A stretch of 64,000 nt of DNA, from NCBI RefSeq assembly GCF_024713975.1, contig NC_091112.1, positions 3,661,001 to 3,725,000 on the forward strand, written 5' to 3'. The notes beneath the pieces are model-generated. The model was not told the DNA's origin. It worked only from the letters and a program-made list of their open reading frames with translations, and searched no databases. The stretch is from Paralichthys olivaceus (Eukaryota; Chordata; Actinopteri; Pleuronectiformes; Paralichthyidae). Position 1 is the first letter of the stretch. Every line of letters starts with the position of its first letter. Below, piece after piece: positions 31,671 through 43,900 of this stretch. Position numbers and translations under genes: made by a program.

Positions 31671-31813
31671 GCAGACCTTTCCAGCGAGACCCAGCCTGCT
31701 GTGGCTCTGTCCTTTCCTGTTGTGTCTGCTAGAGAGAGCTGAGGCTGTTTGAGGCCCTGCTGTGGCCCCTCGTGGCTCTTCATGGCAGGGTTATAGGTAA
31801 ACCTCAGACACAC
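31671..31813 (+). ncRNA. SNORA9: H/ACA box snoRNA, copy 1 (SNORA9 candidate)
   Basis: The 143-nt RNA folds as two hairpins. The first closes with GCAGAC (31671-31676) pairing with GTCTGC (31724-31729). A degenerate H box (AGAGAG; the strict ANANNA ending is not met) follows. The second closes with CTGAGG and CCTCAG, with an inner stem CCCTGC/GCAGGG. ACA at 31808-31810 lies three bases before the end, as the family requires. It sits in intron 1 of the host gene. It has an extra 10 bases (cccctcgtgg) in the second apical loop that copy 2 lacks. The SNORA9 name rests on the conserved position beside myo1g and needs an Rfam covariance check; being an H/ACA RNA is well supported by the structure. 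Confidence 0.85.
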
Positions 31814-32307
31814 TGTCCGCTCTTCACTGTGTCGAGTGTGTTATTGTGACTGGAATGAGGAGTCTGCTTTAAGTCTGCACGGTGTTTAAGGAGGAAATGA
31901 TGTAATCTCTATAAACAGATTCTGTTTGTGAAGAAATGTTCTTGTGCGATGGAAGGCACATAATACAAAATGTGACCTTTTAGTTAAACTTGATAAAAAA
32001 ATGTCAGGACTTAATGAAGTCACATGTTTTAACAGAACTGCAGAAATGAAGCCAGGCCGGGTTCTACCCAGACCTCCTGACTGACACCTGGTCCTCACGT
32101 CGGAGTTCGACTAAACTAAAGAAAAATCCAGGTTTGTATTTAAAAGGAAAATAATTCTTGTCTGTTAAAAGTTCCCGTTCACTTTGCCATCTTGTGTGTT
32201 ATGTGTCTGTACGCTAAAATAGGAAGAGCAGTTCTGAAATTGTACACATAAATGAATCCAAATCAACAATCTCAGTCTCATGGATACACGTGTTGAAGTG
32301 AACCTGT

Positions 32308-32440
32308 GCAGACCTTTCCAGCGAGACCCAGCCTGCTGTGGCTCTGTCCTTTCCTGTTGTGTCTGCTAGAGAGAGCTGAGGCTGTTTGAGGCCCTGCTGT
32401 GGCTCTTCATGGCAGGGTTATAGGTAAACCTCAGACACAC
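32308..32440 (+). ncRNA. SNORA9: H/ACA box snoRNA, copy 2 (SNORA9 candidate)
   Basis: The 133-nt RNA matches copy 1 throughout except for lacking the 10-base apical-loop insertion. It has the same closing stems GCAGAC/GTCTGC and CTGAGG/CCTCAG, the same inner stem CCCTGC/GCAGGG, and ACA at 32435-32437 followed by three bases. It lies in intron 2 of the host gene. Similarity to copy 1 stops within a few bases of the mature ends, so the unit shared is the RNA itself. Predicted role: guide for pseudouridylation in the nucleolus or Cajal body; the target is not deduced here. Confidence 0.87.
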
Positions 32441-33204
32441 TGTGAAGTACATTTACTGTTGATGGTATCCGGGGTGACTAACATGTTCAAATAAAGACGG
32501 TTGAATTGCCGCAGATAAAATAACAGAGGTACATCAACGGTTACTTTGCGTCCTTTTAGTTTTTCAGCCATCTGACGAGATGAGGGTTTTTCAGATGCTT
32601 TTATTTTCAGGTTAAAAAACCATTTCAGTCAGAAATGTTCCCCTGCTCTCATCGTTACCTTGTAAAGCAGGACTCTGAATTGTAAATATTTTTCACTCAG
32701 GTTTTCAGGACCTTCCTGGATTGTCGACAGAAGATGGTGACTGAGCGTCGTTGGATGACGTCTGGACTTTTGACGATGTGAGTGTAAACTGGTTTTTAGT
32801 GAGTTTCATTTGAAGATGTGATGGAACAAAAGTCAAACAAATAATGTTTGACATTGTCTTCACCAGAGTTCATTATGTGTCCAGGGTTGCAGATTTAAAA
32901 AAAACTATTAGCAAACACGGTTTCATTTCTAACAACTGACCCTTTTCTCTTTTTTCTGCACAGGAAGTGAAACACAGAAATATCCAGAGCTGAGGCTGGT
33001 CATCCTGTGGAGGTTTCTCACATGTGCACGATGTCACAGATTGTATAACTATTGTAAATGCAGAAGCAGAAGCACCATAGAAACAATGAGTGAAGAATCA
33101 ATGCGGAACAAAGAGAGAGATTGAGATTCTACAATCGTTGAATTGAAATCTGTGCGAGACGTATTTTACCGTATGCAATAAAAACAAGGTTTACGAATTT
33201 TAGC

Positions 33205-33960
33205 CTTTTGTCACTGAAGCATTTATTTGTCTTTACTCAAAGAAATCATGACACACTGCTGAAATAAAATATCTGAACTCATTTGCTGCTGCAACTCGTC
33301 TTGTTTTCTTCCTCTCAAAGCAGCTGTGGCGTTAGAACTGCAGCTTTCATATTCGAACAGGAGCTTCTACTTGTCAGCGTGTCCAGTGTTTCACAAAGCT
33401 TGTGCGTGTTGTTGGTTGTAGTAGATGTGTTTGAAGTCGTCCTGTTAATGATTCCCTGTTCTGCTGTTACTGAGCGTCAGCTGGATAATATCCAGTCTGA
33501 CGCTGTCCTCTAACAAACCACTGTGAACGTGGGAATCCAGTTTCTTACTGTGGAGATGTTGAAATGCTGAACTCTTCTGTACTGAGTTCTGATATTATAG
33601 TCTGATACTGGTCAATATCCATGTGAGGGCGCTGTTGTACCACATGTATAGAGGCCAGTATCTTGTGACTCATGGTTGAAGGTGGTTTGAAAATTCAGAT
33701 TTAATTTCATTCCTTTCATTGTACGACTTAGACCTGTGCTTTGTCCAAAGACTTTTTTGTTTTAAGGGTAAGTATGAACTTCTCTCTAACGTGATTAAAA
33801 CGTGTTTTACTTTGTCATCCTGTTAATGCATGTATAAACTGTCATTCCAGTTTCTTATTTAATATTGAAGTAATTTATTTGGACGTTTCTTGACTGATTT
33901 TCTTTTTCCGTTTTGTCTGAATTCATGTTTTATTGTGGATCGCATTGCGAACAACAAGCG
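33205..33960. other. Short intergenic stretch
   Basis: Nothing coding was recognised between the snoRNA host poly(A) signal and the region upstream of the RBM43-like gene. An open frame at 33283-33513 is hydrophobic and unremarkable. Confidence 0.5.
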
Positions 33961-33984
33961 GATGTGACGTTGTTACTCTCGTGT

Positions 33985-34023
33985 TACTTTCACTTTTATC
34001 TGCAGAGAGAAACTGAAGTGAAC
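33985..34023. promoter_or_regulatory. Pair of ISRE/IRF-like motifs upstream of the RBM43-like gene
   Basis: At 33986-33997 the minus strand reads AAAAGTGAAAGT, close to the IRF consensus (paired GAAA-type half-sites two bases apart). At 34009-34022 the plus strand reads GAAACTGAAGTGAA, three GAA half-sites spaced by two bases. They lie about 440-470 bases before the inferred first splice donor of the RBM43-like gene. Mammalian RBM43 is interferon-linked, so this is a plausible interferon-responsive promoter. Function is inferred. Confidence 0.5.
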
Positions 34024-34154
34024 AAGTGATCCAGTCTGTGCGCGTGACAGGTTTGTAAACTCTCGTGTTCGTCTGCTCGTGAAAACATCGACACGTAACA
34101 AACAGATTCACTCGCTGCAGCTTTCAGGACGTTTGATAAACTTCACAAACACAA

Positions 34155-34156
<2 letters not shown>

Positions 34157-34200
<44 letters not shown>
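34157..34200. repeat. (CT)n microsatellite
   Basis: About 20 CT units between the ISRE-like motifs and the first inferred exon of the RBM43-like gene. It is probably in the promoter or 5' UTR. Confidence 0.95.
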
Positions 34201-34203
<3 letters not shown>

Positions 34204-34454
34204 TCTTTCTTTACACGAGTTTAAAACCGAGTCGAGCGACTTTAGAGTCACTTTCGCTTTCTCTGTGCAGCCCGTCGGGTCCACATGTCTCCTGTGTTGC
34301 ACCACGTGTGTTGCATGTTGAATTCGTCATGTGTGTTGACCAGTGTTTCCAGATGGAGAGAAGCGTGACTGAGGTTTGTGTGATTCTGCAGCTGCCGGGA
34401 CGTCTGCTGGACTTCCGGTGTATTGACTCAGGTGCAAAGTGAAGAAGAGGTGTG

Positions 34455-35848
34455 ATGAAGGTGAGGTTCTCCTGTCTTCATATTTGAGGAGGGGTAAGTC
34501 ACAGCACAGCGTTCACATCAGACACGACGAAGACATTTAAGACAAGTCTGGAGACGTGTCCAACTGTGTAATGTCTTTATAAATGTTTGTCTTCAAGCTC
34601 CCTCGGTGTCACTTCTCCTCTCAGATGGATTTCCCCGTGGAGGCGACGGTACGTCTGGATGTCTTCCGGGACCACGTGAAGGTGCGAGAGCTCCTCCGGT
34701 CACATGGCTTTGTGGCGACAGATCTGAGCAGAGATCAGGTTCGTGTCAAGGGTTCGTTTTTGAAGCTCCAAGCTGTGAAGGCCCGTTTGGAGCAACTTCT
34801 TAACTCGCAAAAACCGACCGAGACCACCCGGCGCTCGTCCTCGCCCTTTTCTTCTGGAGCCATTTCCAAATACTACGCAGACAGCCGTCCAGGGTCGGGT
34901 GGCGACAGAGGCAGGTTAGGATCCAGTGACGGGCCCCTGTTCGCTCACCCGTCCTCGCCCAACACCTCTGCACCGTGGACGTCAAACATGTCCCGCAGTC
35001 ATCAAATCTCTTCAGAGCACAGAGCGGCTGCTTCTACCAGAGCAAAGCAGCGTGATGCGTTCAGGGCCGAAAGTGAGTCATTTGTCGTTGATGCAGATGT
35101 GTTCAGGTACGCAAGGCAACTCAGGAAAAAAGACCTTGACATGATCCTGGAGACTCATAACGTTAGAGTGGTGGTGGACGAAGTTGTCGACAGCTTCAAT
35201 GTCACTTTACTGGGGAAGAGTGCAAGGGCGGCCGCCGGTAAACTGCAGAGCCTCTTGAGTGATCTCAGCAAATCACTACGCACGCAGGAAGTTCCTCTGA
35301 GGGACATGGACGCGGAAGGCAAGGCATTTTTAAACAGCATTCGCAGAAACAACAACGTTCATGATTCAGTGCTCGTGTGTGAGATGAACGACAGACTCCA
35401 CCTCATCGGGTCGTCTGTCAAGAGCTACGAGGTGAAGCAGAAGCTGTTGGGGAGGTCGGCGGAGCAGTCGGGGCGAGCAGGGAGGACGTTCGAGAAGAAC
35501 TCCAGGAGGAGGAGCAGCTCCCTGCCGCCCACCAACCGACCCAGGGCAGATATGAGAGATATCACTTATTCATCTCCTGCTGGAGCTGCAGGTTACTCCC
35601 CCTCAAAGTACCAGGATGAGAAACAGGAAGGTGCCGGACCCGTGTGGGAGGCTGCTGGAGCTCGTCCTGGACAGAGCCGAGCTTCACGGAGACAAAGCTT
35701 CACCGAGTCACGTGAAAAAGGACGAGAAGAGAAACCTCATGACTTTGCTCAAGAGACGAACAACAGTGGCAAACCTCCCCGCATCAAGCAGCTGCTCGTC
35801 TGTACAAAACATATACAAGAAAAGCTCCAAGGTTCAAGGAAGAAATGA
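34455..35848 (+). CDS. RBM43-like protein lacking the N-terminal RRM
   Basis: The coding sequence is essentially one exon, 34625-35848 (407 residues from MDFPVEA). It starts right at an acceptor (ttctcctctcag at 34613-34624). Splicing from the donor at 34460 (GAAG/GTGAGG) adds ATG-AAG (34455-34460) in frame, with an in-frame TGA 18 bases earlier, so no RRM exon can be read through. The second ATG has the stronger context (AAGATGG). Two regions match the order seen in RBM43: an N-terminal module ending VKGSFLKLQAVKARLEQLL (about 40-58), like RBM43's SVEGSFLAVKRLRESLL, and a central module starting SFVVDADVFRY and ending DRLHLIGSSVKSYEVKQKLLG, like RBM43's VLDTDVFLYLK ... DIIGSSSDTYLFKK. The last 130 residues are Ser/Arg/Lys-rich and probably disordered. 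Biochemical role unknown; RNA binding or ubiquitin-linked antiviral functions are only suggestions from the family. Candidate poly(A) signals ATTAAA are at 35920 and 35943. Confidence 0.82.
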
Positions 35849-35949
35849 GGAATCTTAAGTTCCTGAAAGTTGATAAACATATTTCCAGAAATGTACTAGA
35901 GTTAAATACGCTTCAGCAGATTAAATGTTTTTGATAAGAATCATTAAAA

Positions 35950-37930
35950 ACATTTTTTTAAATTATTTATACCCAAACAAACTAGTTTACTAGTAGTAAT
36001 AGTGAAATGATCAAGTTTGCCATTTAACATTCACATTAGAATTTTATATAAATGTACATGAAGGTGGTTTTTCTCCTGACAGACGTCTCACACTCTTGTA
36101 TTCGTCGGCGCTGCAGGTGATTTATTCTGGATGAATTCATGATCTGACTGGATGAAATGTAAATGATGTAAACAGACGAGTCAACGTGGCCGTTAATTAC
36201 ACAAATGACCACTGAAGCTTCCTGAAGCCTCTTTGATTGTTAATTAAATGTGATGATAAAAATGAATGGCTGTTTAATCTCGATCTCTTTGCTCTCGGCC
36301 ATAATTACGTTGTGCATCTGGGGCTGTTAAAGGGAAAAAAACCGTGTGATGCTTTCCTCTAGTGTGTAATTCTGTTGTTGGCCTTTATCTTATCGTCGTT
36401 CAAAACCTGGACATCAGCGGTTCTGTTTGTTTCTGTCTGCCTTTCATTACGTTCCGATCTGCCGTCTCCCTTCAGACCTTTGATATAGTACAATTCCGTT
36501 CTGTTTGAATTCAACACGTTAAGCTGAAAACTGTTTGTCTTTTAAAATCCCGTCCCATTAAAAACTTCAAGCATCTGCTCCTGAAGGTCTCTGTCCGGCC
36601 CTGAAGCCGAACATGAGCATCTGCTTTTAATGTTGTCACTGTAATACCTGAATCCAACGTCTAGATGGAGGCAGATGAGAGGAGGAGAGACGTTCGTCTG
36701 AACTGGTGTGGAGAGAGGAAGTGATGGTGGCCGATGGGGATCAGACAGGTGACTGAACACTTCTTATACAGTGAATAACTGTAGATACACAGGTGAACGC
36801 TGCAGTGGGCCACGTTTTGAGTTTTTCAGTTTGATGGTAAAAGTCCCTTTGCTCATAATCCAAACGATGAATCACGTATAGTGACACACAGACCTGAGTG
36901 GGTGACTCTGGGCTATGAGGGTTTTTGTGTTCGTGGACGTAACTAAAACACAAATCATCGTGGGTTTACAGCGATGGTTTCCCCTTTTAGTGTGGTGTTG
37001 TTTTTGTTGCCAGGTTATTTCGAAACTTGACATAAAAATCGATTGGGCAGAGAGAGGCAGAAGTACAAGAAGCTGAAAGAGGAAAAGCTTGAGGATAAAC
37101 GTCAATTTGCTGCTTAAATCTAAAAGTTCTGTTCACCCAAATAAAAAAAACAACTTAAACCATTAAAACTTGACTAGAAATCGTAGTTAAAGTATCTGTT
37201 TAATACCAGTGGATCCTTCGACTTGTGTTTCTATGTTTTTGCCTTTTTCTTATACGTTGTCGTCTTTAAGTCAATCTCCAGAATTCATTCTAGATATACA
37301 CAATTTAGAATTTGAAAAGTTTATTCATCCTGAAGTTTCATTTACCAACTTTCAGCTCCTGTGGACTCACACACACACAGTTTCATTTGTGTTGCGTGAA
37401 ACATCACTGCTGAACTTTTTTTTTTGGCTCCAGCGTCCAAGAGCTGGGAACCTCTGGTTTAGAGAGGAAACCCTGTGGGACCCATCTCACTGCCAACACT
37501 GAGTCTAGAGAGGAAATGCCACGATCGTTCCCAGGAGATAAAGGCCTCACAGTTACAGGGTGGACTGCTGTTGCCTGGCAGCGCACGTCAACACGTGGGA
37601 AGCAGAGATGCTCGAGGAGAGTGAGGCGTCGCAGAGAGTCGGTCTCTGCTCGGCGACAGTTTAGAGTTGAGGAGGTTTTGTGGCAGGAAGAGGATGCAGA
37701 AGTGATGTGTGTTCAAAGATAGCCTCCTGTCTTTTATATGAGTGGCAGGATGACGTGCTACAGAATGTAGACCACAGCTCTGTGACGAGACACAGCACGA
37801 AATCCACGCCCACACTGCCCCAGAAGTATTCAGAAGAAGTCAACCATACTTCTCCTTCTTCCTCCTTCAGCTGCTTTCTGTTCCTCTGCGTCTCGTCCGC
37901 CTTTTATTTATTTTTGTGTGTTTCGCCGGT
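35950..37930. other. Intergenic stretch and presumed myo1g promoter / 5' UTR
   Basis: No coding exon was recognised. Because the myo1g start codon follows a 3' splice site (ttccag before 37935), at least one untranslated first exon and the promoter must lie to its left, probably within 36.5-37.9 kb, but I could not place the exon securely. Confidence 0.5.
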
Positions 37931-37942
37931 TCCAGACGAGGC

Positions 37943-40900
37943 ATGGCGGAGCTGGAGGGCCTGGAGTTTGGGAAGTCGGACTTCGTGCTCCTGGATGAGG
38001 TGACGATGGAGCAGTTTCTGGAGAATCTGAAGCTGAGGTAAGGCCTGAGAGGAAGAGGAGGAGGGTGGAAGTAGCCGGGTGTCAGAGTTTAACTCTTCAG
38101 GTTTAACACGAGAACCTGAAGGAAAACGAATTACTTCTTTAATTTTGCTGCAAAATTGCTGGGATTGATTTGTTGTTTGATCCGCTCTGGTCTGACTACT
38201 GTTTGTGTGCTGGACGTTGTGCACAGAGCTTTTCGTGAACAGTCTATGGTGCAAAGTGGAAGTTTTTTGTGTTCATCCTACCTGGTCTATCTACAGTGAA
38301 GATTTTACAGTCGTTGTTTTCCATAAAATCAAACAAACTGATTTACTCAACCTCATAACTTTGAGCCCAGTTTAATTTTATTGGTTAAAAACAAAGCATG
38401 TATGGAATATGTATGATATCTTTAAATAGTAACGCAAATAATTTATAAGATTGTCATCACCACATCACACTGGCCGTCATGATGATCACACAACTAAAAA
38501 AACAACACAACAGTTAATACGTTATGTGTCCAGACAGATTGGACCAGTGTCACTTCCTCTGTATTTTGCGGAGACATCTTCGAATCCTCATTTCAAACTG
38601 TGTGAAAAATCACAGAATGTCAAACAGCATGAATGATTTCCAGATAGAGAAAAGTTACACTTCTCTGCTGACGTGGGCGGAGGAAGGCCCCGGAATCTGT
38701 ACTGTCACCAAATTCTTTCTCTGTTCGCTGGACGTCTTTAAAACTTATGAACATGATATCAACTTCAGGAGTTTAAACCATCAGTAGATTCCTGATCTCA
38801 ATGTTAATGTCTCAGCTTAAATAGTTGTATCATGAATTTACAGGCAAAGGGAGCTTAATTATATTTAGTGCTACTATATTGAGTTGTTATACCAGTAAAG
38901 AGACTGAGGTCACTTCTCCATTTTCTTCTTTTTTTTTTTTTAACCCCAACTCGTACACAGAGGAAGCCTCCAAATTGTTGTGGCAGTGTGAGAACAGTGT
39001 TCCGCTCTCAGGGATGATTTCAACCATGTGAAGAAGCCTCACCGAGCTTTTCAGTCGTGTTAATAACCACGTGTTGCCATAAAAAAAAGATTGCTTCAGG
39101 ATCCTTGACAACGAGATTATCTTGAATACTGAGGTTCTACACACAAACCTCCAAAACAAAAATAGAGAGGGTTCACTTCTCGGTGGAGCCTCGACCTGAG
39201 TTAGATCTGCATATATGTGCACATTAGAGGACCCGGCCTCTGAAGTGGGACACGTAGCTGCTCATGTTGGCATGTTGCTCTCCCAACGCCACCGCCACAC
39301 TGTTACTTAAGCGTTTCATTGAGCAGCTCAATTAACCTCAGTGACAAGACATTTCTACTCCTCCCAGCTCAACGAGAACCCACAGGAGGTTACTCAAGCG
39401 GGCGACGCCCCTTTGAACCACAAGTTTCATTTCCTGCTTTGACACTTGTGTCACTTCCTGTCAACTACATGTGAGATAGGTGCATGATCTTCATGGAAAC
39501 TTTAACTTGAGGGTGTTTCCGTGGGAAAAAATGCTCTTGTGAATAAATTAAATACTTTTTTCATATCGTGTTTACAGTAAATGAAGGTGAAATATCTTTG
39601 TGCTCACTCACATGTGCATGTGATTTGTAAATCCGTCATCGTGTGTGCTTGTCGTCTGTGTGCAGGTTTGAGAAGGGCCGTATCTACACCTACATCGGAG
39701 AAGTGGTGGTCTCTGTCAACCCTTACAGACAAATGGAAATTTATGGCAAAGAAACCATCGACGCGTACCGAGGCCGGGAGCTGTATGAAAACCCTCCTCA
39801 CCTGTACGCGGTGTCTGATGCCGCCTACAAGGCCATGAAGAGGCGGGCCAAAGACACCTGCATCGTCATATCAGGTCACAACAGATTCTCACTTCTCAGT
39901 GAAATTCATTTTTGTCGAAAGCAAAACCAGCTCGATGCACGAAGCAAAATTACAGAAGACAAACAAAGATGTAAAGTCTGTGATCAAACATCTTCTCAAG
40001 AGGACATTGTGAAAAATCATTGAAACGCAGCTGTAACCGTCTTGTGTTCATCAGTGTTGGTGAATTGTCGCGTTTTCTTCTTCAGGTGAAAGCGGCGCAG
40101 GAAAAACAGAAGCCAGTAAATACATCATGCAGTATATAGCAGCCATCACAAACCCAAGCCAGAGGGTGGAGGTCGAGAGGTGAGAGCTGCCGTGATCTGA
40201 AGGTCGAGTGGTTCATGAGTGACCTTACATAGGATTCATTATAAACGGAAATGTGGCTCCGTATGTCCAACACAAATAAATAACTGGATCTTGAGAGTTT
40301 GACGTTGCCGTGAATCATTCTCACTTTCTTCTTCTTCTCCTCTCGGCTGTTTCCCCACATGCTTCCATCAATGGTCACGTGATGCATCAGCGTGAAGAAT
40401 GTGCTGCTCAAGTCCAACTGCGTGCTGGAGGCCTTCGGGAACGCCAAGACGAATCGCAACGACAACTCCAGCCGCTTCGGCAAGTACATGGACATCAACT
40501 TCAACTTCAACGGGGATCCCACCGGAGGACACATCAACAACTACCTGCTGGAGAAGGTGAGAGGAGGCGGGCGGGAAGATGGAGGGCCTTCCTCCGCAGA
40601 CCCGGAGACCTTCATGGGTCCAGAAGACACCAAAACCAAAAAGACATGCACCTAATGAGCCCACCTCTGCAGAAAAGTTCAGCTCATTTAGTTTTTAAAT
40701 TACATCCTTTCTCCCGAACATGAATGTTTCACGAGGTGATGACAAAGAGGTGCGAGGGAACATCCATGAATAGACATGTCTGTGAAGTCGGTGCAGCGCG
40801 GCGGTGGCGTGTTAATGAATGGTTCACCTGGGGGTACTCAATGCTGCTGTAGTTATTCTCTCTGCTGAGGAGCCGTCTGGCACTCGGAGCCGGTGTGAAT

Positions 40901-43900
40901 GATGGTGTCATGATTCATTCTCACGGGGCAGAAATAACCACACTGTTTCCAAGCACTTTCTCTGGAAATAGGTTTGGTTTAAGTGTTTTTCCCTGAAGGG
41001 AAAAAACAACTGAAACGTGTAACAGCAGCTGGTGATGGTTCTGAAGATTGGTTGGTTGATTGTTCTTATTTCTGCAGAAGAACACTTATAAATACTTGTA
41101 TTTTTACAATTCAAGGAAGTTTCTATGGGTGACACAAGTTTGATTTTGAGTTCAGTGTTTCTGACACTTTCCCTTTTTTATTTTCAACTTGCTTTGACCT
41201 CTTTGTCACACTTCATCACTTATATTATAAATGATATCAGTATTAAATTACATTTTTATTTTATTTTCATTCGTCCGGTTTGACACAAGACATCACATCT
41301 CACCACTGACCGTGTGACCTCAGTGTCTGAGGATGGATGTGTGATTTAATGCCTCACTCTGTTTTCCTGTTTTAGTCCCGGGTGGTCCAGCAGCACGAGG
41401 GGGAGAGGAACTTCCACTCGTTTTACCAGGTACAGTCTGACTGTACGCCGACGATGCTCCGTTTTAATTTCTTGTCCAAACTTTAACCACCTTTGTATCA
41501 AATGCTGTCGATTAACTGTCCAGTGATTCGTACACAAGGACAGAAGCACACTGACCCCTCACATATCTGTTGTGATGTATAGCTACTACGTGGAGGCTCA
41601 GATGAAATGCTGGAGTCCTTTCACCTGCAGAAGGATCCTGCTGTTTATACGTACACCAAAGCGGGCGTTGCAACAGCTGTGAGTCCGATCTATTTGTCCC
41701 ATTTACATTTTTAGGAAGATAATAATAATAATTACTCTTCAATGGGCAAAACCTTTTTCTTCCATCTGTCTTTAGACGTCCAACAACGATCGCTCGAGCC
41801 ACAAGGCGGTGCTGAGTGCACTGGATGTGATCGGCTTCTCCAGCGAGGAGATTTACTCCATTTATCAAATCCTTGCCTCCATCCTTCTGCTGGTAAGCTG
41901 CAGCTCGGAGTGTTAAACACAGGAGATTTCTAACGCTTATTTAAAAGGATTAAGATTATCGAAAAATGCCGTATACTTGTAGCACCTGTTTAGATTTTAG
42001 ATTTGTATTTTGCATCATTGTGAAGAATCAAGGAGTTGTGTTTCTTTCAGGGTAACGTTCAGTTTGAGAGCGACGGGGAGAACGTTCAGATCCTGGGGCT
42101 GGAAGCCGTGAACCACATCTCTGAGCTGACGGCCACAGATCCAAACGGCGTCAGTAAGAGCCTGCTGTATCGTACCGTGGCCACCGGGGGCGGCGAGGTC
42201 ATCGAGAAGGGCCACACCGAGCAGCAGGCCTGTTTTGGGCGGGACGCTTTTGCCAAGGTGCTGATTTCTCGCCGGTGATGGTTTATACAGATGAATTGTT
42301 TTACTCGTTTAACACACTCTCTCTCTTTTCTCTCCTCCTGCAGGCTCTCTATGAAAGACTTTTTTGCTGGATTGTCAACCGCATCAACAGCGTCATCGAA
42401 GTGAAAGACTACGACCCAGTGCTTCATGGGAAAAACACCGTCATCGGAGTGCTGGACATCTACGGCTTTGAGATCTTTGAGAACAACAGGTCAGTGTCGC
42501 TCACTTGGCAAATGTTCTGTATTTCTTTCTTCGAACAGACCGAAGTTTAGTCGTGGCTGAAGACGTTTGCTTCTCTGTTGTCGTCCAGTTTTGAACAGTT
42601 CTGCATCAACTACTGCAACGAGAAGCTGCAGCAGCTTTTCATCGAGCTGATCCTCCGACAGGAACAAGGCGAATATCACAGGGAGGGGATCACCTGGCAA
42701 CACGTGAGAGATGCACACAAACAGCAACGCACATTTTCAAGATGTCCACACACACACACACACACACACACATTGGAAATGGAACAAACTCTTTTTTATC
42801 TCACGTTGCTGCTGTTCGCACAGATCGACTACTTCAACAACCAGATCATCGTTGATCTCGTGGAGCAGCCGCACAAAGGCATCATCTCCGTCCTGGATGA
42901 AGCCTGCATGACCGTGGGTAACGTCACTGACACAGTCTGCCTGGACAGCATGGACACCAAACTGGCCCAGCACCCCCACTACACGTCCCGCAAGGTGAGA
43001 ACGGATCGCAGCGTCATCGCTCGTCCTCTTCTCACTCTGTTGTTCACACGTGAATCTAGAAAATTCGAGCTGTAAATAATAATGAGGATAATATTCAAAC
43101 AGCCTGCGGAGACGGATGACTCAATCTGTGCGGTGGCAGTCAGGGGATGTGATCACGAGTCAGTGTCAGCTGTCAATCATGTTTCACCCCGTTTACATAA
43201 CATCAGATAACTAATTATAACCAGACTTACCCACCAACATGTTATCATGTGATAGGAACTACCTGAAATAACCAAACATTGAGAAAACATGTACTTAATA
43301 CTATTTGGTCCGTGTCCCATCCGCTAACATGGAGGATTTATGACCTACACTGCAGCCAGCCACCAGGGGGCGAGTGACACTCTTGGGGATCTGTCATGTG
43401 GTCCGTCCGTCAGTCAGACATGAACACGTACATAACGGCTCCTCGCTGGTGTTTTACATTGACGCCTCAGTAACTTTATTAACAGTCAGTATTTGCAGGT
43501 TTGAGCTGAAACATTGAAATTAAAATCTTTTGCTGCTCATCATGTAACCGAGAAACGTTGGTGTTAGAGTTTAAAAAAGGATCTCGTCTCTCGTCTGACG
43601 GGACTTTAGGAAGTGGTGATCTGTCGTCGACACATCGTCCTCTGACTTGAGTAACTGTGAAGAAAAACAAAATGAAGAAATCTTGTTTTCAGGCCAAACT
43701 TTTAACATTTCTCAGAACCGTCAAAGTGACTGACTGGATCGGTGTAAACATAAGAAATGATTATTGCATGCACCTCTCGGTGGATCGTAAACACACTGAC
43801 ACAAAACCAGGGAAGCTGGCGAGTTGCTCCACTGCGGAAAAGTTAATGTTTGATGAGCTGACACAGATTCAGACGTTTCATAATAAACACATCTGCCGGG

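Larger units (their letters stand above)
31260..33205 (+). ncRNA. Non-coding snoRNA host gene, SNHG15-like, four exons
   Basis: Inferred exons are about 31475 (or 31492)-31539, 32036-32131, 32701 (or 32709)-32777 and 32963-~33200, with consensus donors (GAG/GTAATG, CAG/GTTTGT, GAT/GTGAGT) and acceptors (aacag, cactcag, ctgcacag). An AATAAA at 33177-33182 ends the last exon. The first two introns each hold one H/ACA snoRNA; intron 3 holds none that I can see. A pyrimidine tract near 31475 (ctgtctcttctcg) would suit a 5'-TOP start, usual for snoRNA hosts, and a CpG-rich stretch lies at 31190-31460. The spliced exons carry no conserved open frame. In human, SNHG15 hosts SNORA9 immediately upstream of MYO1G in the same orientation, exactly the arrangement here. 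The exact transcription start is uncertain. Confidence 0.75.

Noticed and set aside
34352..34440. Alternative upstream coding start (MERSVTEV...) for the RBM43-like gene
   Set aside because: It ends at a stop before the splice donor and is not in frame with the main exon.
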